Positions 17,759 to 26,312 of a DNA stretch of 64,000 nt are shown in pieces. Both the position numbers and the translations under genes were made by a program. How positions within the stretch are numbered: the stretch's first letter is position 1; each line of letters opens with the position of its first letter. This DNA is from Luteimonas rhizosphaericola (GTDB taxonomy: Bacteria; Pseudomonadota; Gammaproteobacteria; Xanthomonadales; Xanthomonadaceae), in contig NZ_JARXRN010000016.1 of the NCBI RefSeq assembly GCF_029888045.1, forward strand, positions 508,045 to 572,044, read 5' to 3'. The notes under the pieces were generated by a model, which was not told the DNA's origin, ran no database searches, and saw nothing but the letters and a program-made list of their open reading frames with translations.

Positions 17759-18307
17759 ATGACAGGCACGCGCACCCCCGGACAGGCGATGGACCACGCG
17801 ACACCGACCGCAGGCGAGGCCCACGCCGAATTCGACGCGCTGCTGCAGCGCCACCGCGGCATCGTGCTGAAGGTGGCCAACAGCTACGCCTCCAGCCGGG
17901 AGGACCGCGCCGACCTGGCGCAGGAGATCGCCGCCCAGCTGTGGCGCGCCTGGCCCGGCTTCGACCCGGCGCGCAGCTTCTCCACGTGGATGTACCGGAT
18001 CGCGCTGAACGCCGGCATCTCGTTCCTGCGCGAGGAAAGCAGGCGCATGCGCCATGCGGCGCCGCTCGACGCGCAGCTGCACGAGGTGGCCGACGAACGC
18101 GCCGCGGATCCCGAGACCGACGAGCGCCTGCGCCTGCTGTGGCGGTTCATGGACACCCTGGGCGCGCTCGACCGCGCCCTGCTGGTGCTCTACCTGGAGC
18201 AGCGCAGCACGCGCGAGATCGCCGAGGTGCTGGGCCTGGGCGAGAGCAACGTGACCACCAAGATCAGCCGCCTCAAGCAGCGCATCCGCGACTACGCGGC
18301 GGCGTGA
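17759..18307 (+). CDS. ECF-type RNA polymerase sigma factor
   Basis: 182 residues, sigma-70 family group 4. Region 2 is FDALLQRHRGIVLKVANSYA through DLAQEIAAQLWRAWPGFDP and FSTWMYRIALNAGISFLREE; region 4 is LLVLYLEQRSTREIAEVLGL followed by GESNVTTKISRLKQRIRDY, a helix-turn-helix. An in-frame internal ATG at 17789 is an alternative start. The next gene encodes a small membrane protein 21 bases on, the usual place for a cognate anti-sigma factor, although that protein shows no zinc-binding HxxxCxxC motif. Confidence 0.9.
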   Translation: MTGTRTPGQAMDHATPTAGEAHAEFDALLQRHRGIVLKVANSYASSREDRADLAQEIAAQLWRAWPGFDPARSFSTWMYRIALNAGISFLREESRRMRHAAPLDAQLHEVADERAADPETDERLRLLWRFMDTLGALDRALLVLYLEQRSTREIAEVLGLGESNVTTKISRLKQRIRDYAAA

Positions 18308-18328
18308 CCGCACGCGATGGAGACCACC

Positions 18329-18994
18329 ATGGAACTCGACGACCTCAAGCTGGCCTGGCAGACGCTCGGCTCGCAACTCGAACGCCAGCAGCAGGTGCAA
18401 TGGGAACTGCTCCGGGCGCACCGGCTGGATCGGGCCCGCGCCCAGCTGCGGCCGCTGCTGTGGGTCCAGGCGCTGCAGTGCCTGCTCGGCATCGGCCTGG
18501 TCGTGCTGGGCGTCGCATGCTGGACGCGCAATCCCGACGTTCCCGGGCTGCTCGCTGGCGGGCTGCTGGTGCACGGCTTCGGCCTGGTCACGGCGGTGAT
18601 GGCGGCGCTGACGATCGCGCTGGCGACGCAGGTCGATTACGCCGCGCCGGTGCTTCGCATCCAGCGCCAGATGGCGCGCCTGCTGCGGCTGTTCGAACTC
18701 AATGCCCGCGTGTGCGGGGCGCCGTGGTGGATCATGTGGCTGCCGGTGGTGGTGGCGTTCGCGGGCCTGTCCCCCGGCGCTCCCGGCGTCGGCACGCCGG
18801 CGTGGATCGGCATCAGCCTGGCCGTCGGCATCGCGGGGCTGCTGGGCACGTGGGCGTGGTCGGCCTGGTCGGTCTGGCGCCTGCGTGGCGGGCCCGACAC
18901 GACGCAGGGCGTCCGCTGCGCCGCGGACGGCGGCGACGGCATCCGCCGCGCGCAGCGGATCCTCGACGAAGTGGCGCGGTTCGAACGCGACTGA
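18329..18994 (+). CDS. Conserved membrane protein following the ECF sigma gene
   Basis: About 221 residues; the ATG at 18329 has GGAG 8 bases upstream, better than the ATG at 18317. The N-terminal MELDDLKLAWQTLGSQLERQ is a coil-like segment often seen in sigma-linked membrane proteins. Four hydrophobic stretches follow (about residues 50-70, 75-97, 135-150 and 160-180), with a charged C-terminus. Its position, 21 bases after the sigma factor, suggests membrane control of that factor or a shared regulon. No catalytic motif is visible, so function is inferred from context only. Confidence 0.75.
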   Translation: MELDDLKLAWQTLGSQLERQQQVQWELLRAHRLDRARAQLRPLLWVQALQCLLGIGLVVLGVACWTRNPDVPGLLAGGLLVHGFGLVTAVMAALTIALATQVDYAAPVLRIQRQMARLLRLFELNARVCGAPWWIMWLPVVVAFAGLSPGAPGVGTPAWIGISLAVGIAGLLGTWAWSAWSVWRLRGGPDTTQGVRCAADGGDGIRRAQRILDEVARFERD

Positions 18995-19043
18995 CGACAT
19001 GCGACGCGGGTATGCTCGACGCTGGCTTCATCCCGCTCACTGA

Positions 19044-19760
19044 ATGACACGAGTCCTGTCCGCCCTCCGGCGCCGGTGCGCACCGCCTGCCATGGTGCTG
19101 CTGGCCCTATGCGCCTGCGGCGCGCCCGCGCCGCCGCCTGCGGCGCAGCCATCCGGGGAGGCTGCGAACCCGCAGGACGTCCGCGTCGTGCACTGCATGC
19201 CCACCGCGCTGGTGTCGCTGCCGCTGCCGCTGGACGAGGGCTTCGCGCTCATGCATGAGCATCCTCCGGCGACGCCCTCCGTCGTCGGCTGCGTGTTCGG
19301 CCTGTTCGGCGCGGGTCCGCTGAAATCGCCCGCGGCCTTCGACCGCGCCTACGGACGGGTGTTCGCACACCACGAGGAGGACGGCACCCTGGTCCTCGAC
19401 TCGCTGCCGCGCGAGCGCGTGCAGCTGTTCCGGCTCGGGTCTGTGGGCGACGCGCACACCTGGCTGCTGCGTGTGGACAGCGGCTTCGATCTCGACGATC
19501 GCCATCACGATGTGCTGTTCAGCACCTCGCGGGCCAGCGGCGCGCTGGTCGACCAGCTGCTGGTCGGCGGCCGCGGCATCTACTACCGCCGCGACTACGA
19601 CATCGCCGCGCCCGACCGCTTCGCGATCCGCGAGGACACCGGCCGCGGCGCGGACGCGGGTCCCGGCTACCGCGCGCGCTACCGCGTCGGCAGCGACGGG
19701 CGGTTCACGCTGGAGGCGGGCGAGGTGTCGCCGTCGCCCCCGATGGCCTCATCGCCGTGA
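19044..19760 (+). CDS. Hypothetical lipoprotein
   Basis: 238 residues starting MTRVLSALRRRCAPPAMVLL, with a likely lipobox at LCACGAP (cleavage before the second Cys) followed by a Pro/Ala linker. The rest is soluble, with no family I recognise; it has a Cys pair (HCMPT, VVGCVFGLFG) and a C-terminal DYDIAAPDRFAIRED. It follows the membrane protein gene by 49 bases on the same strand, so it may belong to the sigma-factor transcript. Envelope location is likely. Confidence 0.65.
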   Translation: MTRVLSALRRRCAPPAMVLLALCACGAPAPPPAAQPSGEAANPQDVRVVHCMPTALVSLPLPLDEGFALMHEHPPATPSVVGCVFGLFGAGPLKSPAAFDRAYGRVFAHHEEDGTLVLDSLPRERVQLFRLGSVGDAHTWLLRVDSGFDLDDRHHDVLFSTSRASGALVDQLLVGGRGIYYRRDYDIAAPDRFAIREDTGRGADAGPGYRARYRVGSDGRFTLEAGEVSPSPPMASSP

Positions 19761-19818
19761 CCGGACGCGGCGGGCCCGCGGGCGGACGCGCCCTGCCGCG
19801 AGCGCGGCCGCGGCACGA

Positions 19819-20349
19819 TCAGCGCAGGCTGTAGCCCGACACGCGCCAGACGCGGTCCTCGTCGAGCCGGAACGAGACCAGCTCGCGCACCGGCTGCGCC
19901 TGGTTGGCGAACTTGGTCGCCGAGCGCACGTTGATGTACAGGCCTTCGGGGACCTGCTGGCCGGCGCGGAACAGCGAGCGGCTGACCTGCGGGTTGGCGC
20001 GCGTGGAGGCGGCGCCCAGGCGGTTGCGGTCGATCGTGACCTGCTTGATGAATTCGTCGCGGGTGACGGCCTGCTTCATCATCGCGGAGGCGCCGTCCCA
20101 GACTTCGCCGATGCGGTTGGCGTCCACCAGCTGCATCACCTGCAGCGCGGCCTGGCCCATCTCCGCATCCTGCTTGGCGAGCGCGGCGCGCTGCTCGGGC
20201 GTGAGCTGCTCCATCTCCGGCTGCGGCGCCTGGGCCTGCGCCGGCTGCGCGGCCGGACGCGGCTGGGGCTGCGGCGCCGGCTGTTGCGCGAACGCGGCCG
20301 AACACAGGGCCAGGGCGGCGAGGGTCGAACACAGGCGCAGTCTGTTCAT
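19819..20349 (-). CDS. DUF4019-like secreted protein
   Basis: 176 residues from ATG 20349. The signal peptide MNRLRLCSTLAALALCSAAF is cleaved after AFA, then a Gln/Pro-rich linker of about 25 residues and a DUF4019-like domain (GQAALQVMQLVDANRIGEVW, SAMMKQAVTRDEFIKQV, EGLYINVRSATKFANQ, DRVWRVSGYSLR). Probably a periplasmic or surface protein; function unknown. Convergent with the lipoprotein gene, 58 bases between the stops. Confidence 0.8.
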   Translation of the reverse strand: MNRLRLCSTLAALALCSAAFAQQPAPQPQPRPAAQPAQAQAPQPEMEQLTPEQRAALAKQDAEMGQAALQVMQLVDANRIGEVWDGASAMMKQAVTRDEFIKQVTIDRNRLGAASTRANPQVSRSLFRAGQQVPEGLYINVRSATKFANQAQPVRELVSFRLDEDRVWRVSGYSLR

Positions 20350-20520
20350 GGTCGGCGGGTCTCGATGCGTCGGGGCGGTCGAGTGTAACCGCCCGTCCGG
20401 CGACATGCAGTGACCCTCGGGAATGCCTGCGGACCGGGCGGTCCGCTACCCTGTCGGTCACGTCGCGCCCGGCGCGTGCGTCCTGAACGGACCTTGCACA
20501 CCTTCGGATACCGGAGCCCC

Positions 20521-21078
20521 ATGAGCCTGCCGCTGCTGTCGCTCTCGCTGCTGGGACTCGCCCTGCTCGCCTGGGCGATCCTCGTGTTCAACCGCCTGGT
20601 CCGCCTGCGCAACCAGGTGAGGACCGCCTGGGCCGACATCGACGTGCAGCTGATGCGGCGACACGACCTGGTGCCCTCGCTGGTGTCGTCGGTGCAGGCC
20701 TATGCCGGCCACGAGCGCGCGGTGCTCGAGGCGGTCACCACCCTGCGCGCGCAGGCGCTGTCGGAAGCCAGCCGGCCGCGCCTGGCCGGCGTGGAGGACG
20801 CGCTGGAGCAGGCGCTCGGCCGCCTGGTCGCGCTGCAGGAGGCCTACCCCGAGCTCAAGGCGAGCGACAACTTCCTGCAGCTGCAGCGCGACCTGGTGGA
20901 CGTGGAGGAACACCTGCAGTACGCGCGCCGCTTCTACAACGGCGCGGTGCGCGACTACAACGACGCCACCCAGCGCGTGCCCGACCTGCTGGTCGCGCGC
21001 CTGGCCGGCTTCGCCGCCGAGGACTTCTTCGAAGCCGGCGACGCCCAGCGCGCCGCCGTGCGCGTGGAGCTGCCATGA
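20521..21078 (+). CDS. LemA family protein
   Basis: 185 residues. One N-terminal transmembrane segment (LSLLGLALLAWAILVFNRLV), then the LemA helical domain: VRTAWADIDVQLMRRHDLVP, the core motif with YPELKASDNFLQLQRDLVDV, and ARRFYNGAVRDYN. LemA proteins are inner-membrane proteins of unclear role that pair with DUF2207 proteins. The stop overlaps the next start (ATGA, 21075-21078), so the two are translationally coupled. Confidence 0.92.
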   Translation: MSLPLLSLSLLGLALLAWAILVFNRLVRLRNQVRTAWADIDVQLMRRHDLVPSLVSSVQAYAGHERAVLEAVTTLRAQALSEASRPRLAGVEDALEQALGRLVALQEAYPELKASDNFLQLQRDLVDVEEHLQYARRFYNGAVRDYNDATQRVPDLLVARLAGFAAEDFFEAGDAQRAAVRVELP

Positions 21079-22835
21079 CCATCGCCCGCCTGCGCCTTCC
21101 CGTCCTGCTGTGCGCGTGGCTGCTGGCGGTCGCCCTGCCGCTGGCCGCGCAGGAACGCATCGAGTCCTACGACATCGACGTCGCGGTTCGGTCCGACGCC
21201 AGCCTGGAGGTGACCGAGCGCATCCGCGTGCGGGCCGAGGGCCAGCAGATCCGCAGAGGGATCTACCGCGAGTTCCCCACCCGCTACCGCGACCGCGCCG
21301 GCAACCGCGTCGTGGTCGGGTTCGAGGTGCTCGAGGTGCTGCGCGACGGGCGCCCGGAGCCGTGGTTCACCGAGACCGGCCGCAACGGCGTAGTGGTGAA
21401 TACCGGCAACGACGACCTGCTGCCCGTGCCCGCCAGCGTCACCTACACGCTGCGCTATCGCACCACGCGCCAGCTCGGCTTCTTCGAAGACCACGACGAG
21501 CTGTACTGGAACGCGATCGGCACCGGCTGGCGCTTCCCCATCGAGCGCGGCAGCGTGCAGGCCACCCTGCCCGAACCGGTGCCGGTGGCGCAGCTCGCGG
21601 CCGAGGGCTACACCGGACCGCAGGGCGCGCGCGGGCAGGCGTTCACCGCCACCACGCCCGCGCCGGGCCAGGCGCGCTGGCAGCTCGAAGCGCCGCTGGC
21701 GCCGGGCGAAGGCCTGACGATCGTGCTCTCCTTCCCCAAGGGCGTGGTCGCCGCGCCGACGGCGGCGCAGCGGCTGCGCTGGCTGCTGCTCGACAACCGC
21801 GCGCTGCTGGTCGCGCTGTTCGGACTGGTGGTGCTGCTGGCGTGGTGCGTGCTGCGCTGGCGCAAGGTGGGGCGCGATCCGCCCGCCGGCACGGTGATCG
21901 CGCGCTACACGCCGCCCGACGGCATCTCCCCGGCGGGGCTGCGCTACATCCGCAACATGGGCTACGACACCCGCTGCTTCACCGCCGACGTGCTGGGGCT
22001 GGCGGTCAGGCGCTCGCTGGTGATCGAGCGCGACAAGGGCCTGCTGAAGGATCACTGGCGGCTGGAGCGGGCCGCGGGCCATGCGTCCCGCGACGCATCC
22101 GGGACCGAGCAGGCCACGCTCCTGGGCGCGCTGTTCAAGCAGGGCACCACGCTCGAGCTCGACAAGGACAGCGCCAGCGTGCTGCAGTCCGCGATCTCGT
22201 CCCACACCGCCGCACTCGCCCGGCGCTTCAAGGGCACGATGTTCAACCATCACGGCGGCAGTTCGTTGATCGCGCTGCTGATCGCGCTGGTGTTCTCCGG
22301 TGCCGCATTCGCGATCGGCGCCGCAACCGGCGCGGGGTTGCTGTTCCTCGTCCCGATCGGGCTGATGATCGTCACCGTGGTGGTGTTCGCCTTCCTGGTG
22401 CGGGCGCCGACGCGCGCCGGCCGCCAGGTGCTGGACCACATCGAAGGGCTGCGCCGCTACCTGGGCGTGGCCGAGCAGCCCGACCTGCAGCGCCTGCGCG
22501 CGCCGGACGAGGCCGAGCCCGCGCTCGACGCGCGGCGCTTCGAGGCGCTGCTGCCGTACGCCGTGGCGCTGGACGTGGAAGAGGCCTGGACGCGCCGGTT
22601 CACGCTCGCGGTAGGCGCGGCCGCCGCCGCCGCGGCGACATCGGCCATGACCTGGTACCACGGCAGCAACGGCACCGGTTCGATCGGCGACATCGGCGGC
22701 TTCACCAAGGCGATCGGCAGCAGCCTGACCTCGCAGATCGCCTCCTCGTCCACGCCGCCGGGCAGTGCTTCGGGCGGCGGTGGCGGCGGGTTCTCGGGCG
22801 GGGGTGGCGGCGGCGGGGGTGGCGGGGGGCGTTGA
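21075..22835 (+). CDS. DUF2207 domain-containing membrane protein
   Basis: 586 residues. A signal peptide (LRLPVLLCAWLLAVALPLAA), then a long extracytoplasmic DUF2207 domain beginning ERIESYDIDVAVRSDASLEV, with RGIYREFPTRYRDRAGNRV. Membrane segments lie near residues 235-255 (LLVALFGLVVLLAWCVLRW) and 395-440. A final cytoplasmic or exposed tail ends in a run of about 25 Gly/Ser residues. The DUF2207 C-terminal Gly-Ser tail is common in this family. The LemA-DUF2207 pair is conserved widely; its role is unproven, with envelope stress or secretion suggested. Confidence 0.92.
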   Translation: MTIARLRLPVLLCAWLLAVALPLAAQERIESYDIDVAVRSDASLEVTERIRVRAEGQQIRRGIYREFPTRYRDRAGNRVVVGFEVLEVLRDGRPEPWFTETGRNGVVVNTGNDDLLPVPASVTYTLRYRTTRQLGFFEDHDELYWNAIGTGWRFPIERGSVQATLPEPVPVAQLAAEGYTGPQGARGQAFTATTPAPGQARWQLEAPLAPGEGLTIVLSFPKGVVAAPTAAQRLRWLLLDNRALLVALFGLVVLLAWCVLRWRKVGRDPPAGTVIARYTPPDGISPAGLRYIRNMGYDTRCFTADVLGLAVRRSLVIERDKGLLKDHWRLERAAGHASRDASGTEQATLLGALFKQGTTLELDKDSASVLQSAISSHTAALARRFKGTMFNHHGGSSLIALLIALVFSGAAFAIGAATGAGLLFLVPIGLMIVTVVVFAFLVRAPTRAGRQVLDHIEGLRRYLGVAEQPDLQRLRAPDEAEPALDARRFEALLPYAVALDVEEAWTRRFTLAVGAAAAAAATSAMTWYHGSNGTGSIGDIGGFTKAIGSSLTSQIASSSTPPGSASGGGGGGFSGGGGGGGGGGGR

Positions 22836-22844
22836 GCGCGTCGC

Positions 22845-23318
22845 TCAGTCGCGGTCGAGCGTGTTCGCGCCCGGGCCGAACTCCGCCATGCGGTCCCCCG
22901 GGTTGCGCAGCGGGCACTGCTTGAGCGACAGGCAGCCGCAGCCGATGCAGCCGTCGAGGTCGTCGCGCAGGTGGGTCAGGCGTGCGATGCGCGCATCGAG
23001 TTCGGCACGCCAGCGGGCCGACAGCCGGCTCCAGTCCGCGGCGGTCGGCGTGCGCCCGTCCGGCAGAGAAGACAGCGCCTCGCGGATCGAGGCCAGCGGC
23101 AGCCCGGTCCGCTGCGCCACCCGGATCACCGCGATCCGCCGCAGCACGTCGCGCGCATAGCGTCGCTGGTTGCCGGCGGTGCGGCCGCTGCGGATCAGCC
23201 CCCGCGCCTCGTAGAAATGCAGCGTCGACACCGGCACGCCGCTGCGCGCGGCGACCTCGCCGACCGTCATCTCGCGCCCCGGCGTTTCCGTGCCGCGACC
23301 CGATGTCCCAGCGCCCAT
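22845..23318 (-). CDS. soxR: Redox-sensitive transcriptional activator SoxR
   Basis: 157 residues of the MerR family. Helix-turn-helix [20 protein letters not shown] with [18 protein letters not shown], then a dimer helix, and the [2Fe-2S] ligands [12 protein letters not shown] at residues 124-135 (CxxCxCx5C), which define SoxR. The cluster senses superoxide or redox-cycling compounds. An in-frame ATG 16 codons on (MTVGEV) is possible. It diverges from an oxidoreductase gene with a SoxR box between, as in non-enteric bacteria, where SoxR controls a few local genes instead of soxS. Its 3' end lies 9 bases from the DUF2207 stop. Confidence 0.95.
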   Translation of the reverse strand: MGAGTSGRGTETPGREMTVGEVAARSGVPVSTLHFYEARGLIRSGRTAGNQRRYARDVLRRIAVIRVAQRTGLPLASIREALSSLPDGRTPTAADWSRLSARWRAELDARIARLTHLRDDLDGCIGCGCLSLKQCPLRNPGDRMAEFGPGANTLDRD

Positions 23319-23329
23319 GCGATCCGCCC

Positions 23330-23360
23330 TTGACCTCGACCTTACTTGACGTTTTAGCCT
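23330..23360 (+). promoter_or_regulatory. SoxR-box promoter of the 23392 oxidoreductase gene
   Basis: TTGACC (-35, 23330-23335) and TAGCCT (-10, 23355-23360) are 19 bases apart, the long spacer expected of MerR/SoxR-activated promoters. Between them CCTCGACCTTACTTGACG resembles the SoxR site CCTCAAGTTAACTTGAGG at 12 of 18 positions, with the right half (ACTTGA) intact. The ATG of the oxidoreductase is 31 bases downstream. Confidence 0.65.
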
Positions 23361-23391
23361 GATCCGGACCGCGACTCAACCCGGATGCCGC

Positions 23392-24378
23392 ATGCAGCCC
23401 GCCCGACGCTTCGACACCGACCCCTCCGGCATGCGCGCCATGGCGTTCCCGCGCCCCGGCGCCGCCCCGACCGCCCGCACGCTGCCGATCCCGGTGCCCG
23501 GCCCAGGCCAGCTGCTGGTGCGGCTGCACGCGGCCGGCGTCGGCCGCTGGGACCTGCTGGAGCGCGATGGCGCGTTCGCGCGCGGGCCATCGCAGGCGCC
23601 GCCGTTTCCGCATGTGGGCGGATCGGAAGGCGCGGGCGTGGTGGTGGCCTCCGGACCCGGCGTCACCGGGTTCCGTGAAGGCGACCGCGTGTACGGACTG
23701 GTCGCCGCGCGTGCGCCCAGGCGGGGCTGCTATGCGGAGTTCACCCTGTTCGACGCCGACCTGTGCTGGCCCGCACCGCCGCGCCTGTCGATGGACCAGG
23801 CCGCGGTGCTGGCGGTGGACGGCGCGCTCGCGTGGCAGGGACTGCACGAGGCGCTGCAGGCCCGCCGTGGTGATGCGCTGGTAGTGTTCGGCGCCAGCGG
23901 TGGCGCCGGGCATTTCGTACTGCAGTTCGCCGCCAACCTCGGGCTGCGCACGTGTGCGGTCGCCTCCGGCGCCGACGGCGTCCAGCTCGCGCTGCGCATG
24001 GGTGCTGATGCGGCGACCGATGGCCGCCAGCGCGGATTCGACCACGACGTGGCGCGCTTCGCCGACGGGCGCGCCGTGCTCGCCCTCCTGACCGCCGGCG
24101 GCGACGCCGCGACGCGACTGCTCGCAGCGCTGCCGGCCGGCAGCCGCGTCGCCTGGCCGCGCGGCGTCGAGATCGACCTGCCGCAGCGCGCAGGCCTGTC
24201 CGCGTCGGCGTTCGGTCCGCGCTACCGGGGCGACGCGATGCACGCGTTCCACGCCGCGGTCGAACGCGGGCCGCTGGTGCCGCACGTCTCGCGCAGGTTT
24301 CCGCTGGAACGGCTGCCGCAGGCACTCGACGCGGTCGGGGCGCATCACCTCGGACGCATCGCCGTGCTGACCGCATGA
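23392..24378 (+). CDS. Zinc-independent quinone-oxidoreductase-type medium-chain dehydrogenase
   Basis: 328 residues. A GroES-like N-terminal domain (PVPGPGQLLVRLHAAGVGRW) and a Rossmann domain with the nucleotide-binding VFGASGGAGHFVLQFAANLG. The usual zinc Cys residues are absent (GVGRWDLLERDG), so this is the quinone oxidoreductase (QOR) branch, using NADPH to reduce quinones or enones. Its upstream promoter matches a SoxR site, which fits a role in removing redox-cycling quinones. Confidence 0.88.
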   Translation: MQPARRFDTDPSGMRAMAFPRPGAAPTARTLPIPVPGPGQLLVRLHAAGVGRWDLLERDGAFARGPSQAPPFPHVGGSEGAGVVVASGPGVTGFREGDRVYGLVAARAPRRGCYAEFTLFDADLCWPAPPRLSMDQAAVLAVDGALAWQGLHEALQARRGDALVVFGASGGAGHFVLQFAANLGLRTCAVASGADGVQLALRMGADAATDGRQRGFDHDVARFADGRAVLALLTAGGDAATRLLAALPAGSRVAWPRGVEIDLPQRAGLSASAFGPRYRGDAMHAFHAAVERGPLVPHVSRRFPLERLPQALDAVGAHHLGRIAVLTA

Positions 24379-24455
24379 GACCGGACGCCGCGGCGCAGCC
24401 GGCGCGCGCGACGGATCGGCGACAATGCCGCCCTCCCCGTCCCCGCCAGGCCTTC

Positions 24456-26309
24456 ATGTTCCGCTGGTTCGAATCCCGCCTCGACCCCTTCCCGCAGGAC
24501 CCGCCGGCGCAGCCGCCGCGGACGCTGTACGCGTTCTGCCGCCATTACACCCGCGGCGCCGAACCCTGGCTGCTGCTGATGGCGCTGACCACCGGCGGGA
24601 TCGCGGCGGCCGAACTGCTGCTGTACGCCTACGTCGGCTCGCTGGTCGACCGCCTCGGCGCCACCACGCCGGCCACGTTCCTGGGCGAGGAAGGCGCGCG
24701 CCTGCTGTGGATGGGCCTGCTGGTGCTGTTCGCGCTGCCGCTGATGGTGGTGCTGAACTCGCTGGTGCAGCACCAGACCCTGCTCGGCAACTTCCCGATG
24801 CGGATCCGCTGGAACGTGCACCGTTACCTGCTGCGGCAGTCGATGGGCTACTTCCAGGACGAATTCGCCGGGCGCATCGCCACCAAGCTGATGCAGACCT
24901 CGCTGGCGGTGCGCGAGACGGTGATCAAGCTGCTCGACATCGGCGTGTACATCGTCGTGTTCTTCGCCGGCACGCTGGCGGTGGCCGGCAGCGCGGACTG
25001 GCGCATGATGCTGCCGTTCGTGGGCTGGATGGTCGCCTACGGCCTGCTGATGCGCCACTTCGTGCCGCGCATGGAGCGCATCTCGCGCGCCCAGGCCGAC
25101 GCGCGCTCGGCGATGACCGGCCGCATCGTCGACAGCTACACCAACATCGCCACGGTCAAGCTGTTCTCGCACTCGCGCCGCGAACAGGCCTACGCGCGCG
25201 AGGCCATGGACGGCTTCCTGGCCACCGTGCACCCGCAGATGCGGCTGGCCACCCGCGTCTACAGCCTGCTGTACGCGATGAACATGGCGCTGCTGTTCGC
25301 GGTGGTCGCGCTGGGGCTGTGGCTGTGGCACGGCGGCGCGGTGTCGGCCGGCGCGATCGCGGTGGCGGTGGCGCTGGTGCTGCGCATCCTCGGCATGTCG
25401 CAGTGGATCATGTGGGAACTGTCGGCACTGTTCGAGAACATCGGCACCGTGCACGACGGCATCGGCTCGATTTCGCTGCCGCCCACGGTGGACGACGCGC
25501 CCGGGGCGCCGGCGCTGGCGCGCGTGCGTGGCGAGATCCGCTTCGAGGGCGTCGGGTTCCACTACGGCAAGGCCGGCGGGGTGATCGACCACCTCGACCT
25601 GCACGTGCGCCCCGGCGAGAAGATCGGCGTGGTCGGGCGCTCGGGCGCGGGCAAGTCGACCCTGGTCAACCTGCTGCTGCGCTTCCACGACCGCGAACAG
25701 GGCCGCATCCTGGTCGACGGCCAGGACATCGCCGACGTGCAGCAGGACAGCCTGCGGGCGCAGGTCGGCGTGGTCACCCAGGACACCTCGCTGCTGCACC
25801 GCTCGGTGCGCGACAACATCCTGTACGGCCGCCCCGATGCGAGCGAGGCGGAGATGGTCGAGGCCGCGCGCCAGGCGCGCGCGCACGAGTTCATCCTCGA
25901 ACTGGCCGACAGCCAGGGGCGGCGCGGCTACGACGCGCACGTCGGCGAACGCGGGGTCAAGCTGTCCGGCGGACAGCGCCAGCGCATCGCGATCGCGCGG
26001 GTGCTGCTGAAGAACGCGCCGATCCTGGTGCTCGACGAGGCCACCTCGGCGCTGGACTCGGAAGTCGAGGCCGCGATCCAGGAGAACCTGTACCGGCTGA
26101 TGGAAGGCAAGACGGTGATCGCGATCGCGCACCGGCTCTCCACCATCGCCGCGATGGATCGCCTGATCGTGATGGAGCGCGGCGCGATCGTGGAACAGGG
26201 CACGCACGAGGCACTGGTGGCCTCGGGCGGGATCTATGCCCAGCTGTGGGCGCGGCAGTCGGGCGGCTTCCTCGCCTGCGCGGAGGACGAGCCGGCGGCC
26301 GCCGGCTGA
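24456..26309 (+). CDS. ABC transporter, fused permease and ATPase (MsbA/multidrug type)
   Basis: 617 residues from ATG 24456. Six-helix transmembrane domain (roughly residues 35-320) followed by a nucleotide-binding domain: Walker A GRSGAGKST, Q-loop VTQDTSLLHRSVRDN, signature LSGGQRQRIAIARVLLKNAP, Walker B ILVLDEATSALDSEVE and switch His in IAIAHRLSTIAAMDR. Half-transporter that works as a homodimer. The N-terminal MFRWFESRLDPFPQDPPAQP is characteristic of a branch widespread in Gram-negatives. The exported substrate (lipid, peptide or drug) is unknown. It ends 3 bases before the convergent lipoprotein gene. Confidence 0.93.
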   Translation: MFRWFESRLDPFPQDPPAQPPRTLYAFCRHYTRGAEPWLLLMALTTGGIAAAELLLYAYVGSLVDRLGATTPATFLGEEGARLLWMGLLVLFALPLMVVLNSLVQHQTLLGNFPMRIRWNVHRYLLRQSMGYFQDEFAGRIATKLMQTSLAVRETVIKLLDIGVYIVVFFAGTLAVAGSADWRMMLPFVGWMVAYGLLMRHFVPRMERISRAQADARSAMTGRIVDSYTNIATVKLFSHSRREQAYAREAMDGFLATVHPQMRLATRVYSLLYAMNMALLFAVVALGLWLWHGGAVSAGAIAVAVALVLRILGMSQWIMWELSALFENIGTVHDGIGSISLPPTVDDAPGAPALARVRGEIRFEGVGFHYGKAGGVIDHLDLHVRPGEKIGVVGRSGAGKSTLVNLLLRFHDREQGRILVDGQDIADVQQDSLRAQVGVVTQDTSLLHRSVRDNILYGRPDASEAEMVEAARQARAHEFILELADSQGRRGYDAHVGERGVKLSGGQRQRIAIARVLLKNAPILVLDEATSALDSEVEAAIQENLYRLMEGKTVIAIAHRLSTIAAMDRLIVMERGAIVEQGTHEALVASGGIYAQLWARQSGGFLACAEDEPAAAG

Positions 26310-26312
26310 GCC

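Noticed and set aside
22770..22835. Gly-rich run at the end of the DUF2207 gene as a frameshift or repeat artefact
   Set aside because: Such tails are usual in this family and the frame runs cleanly to a stop.
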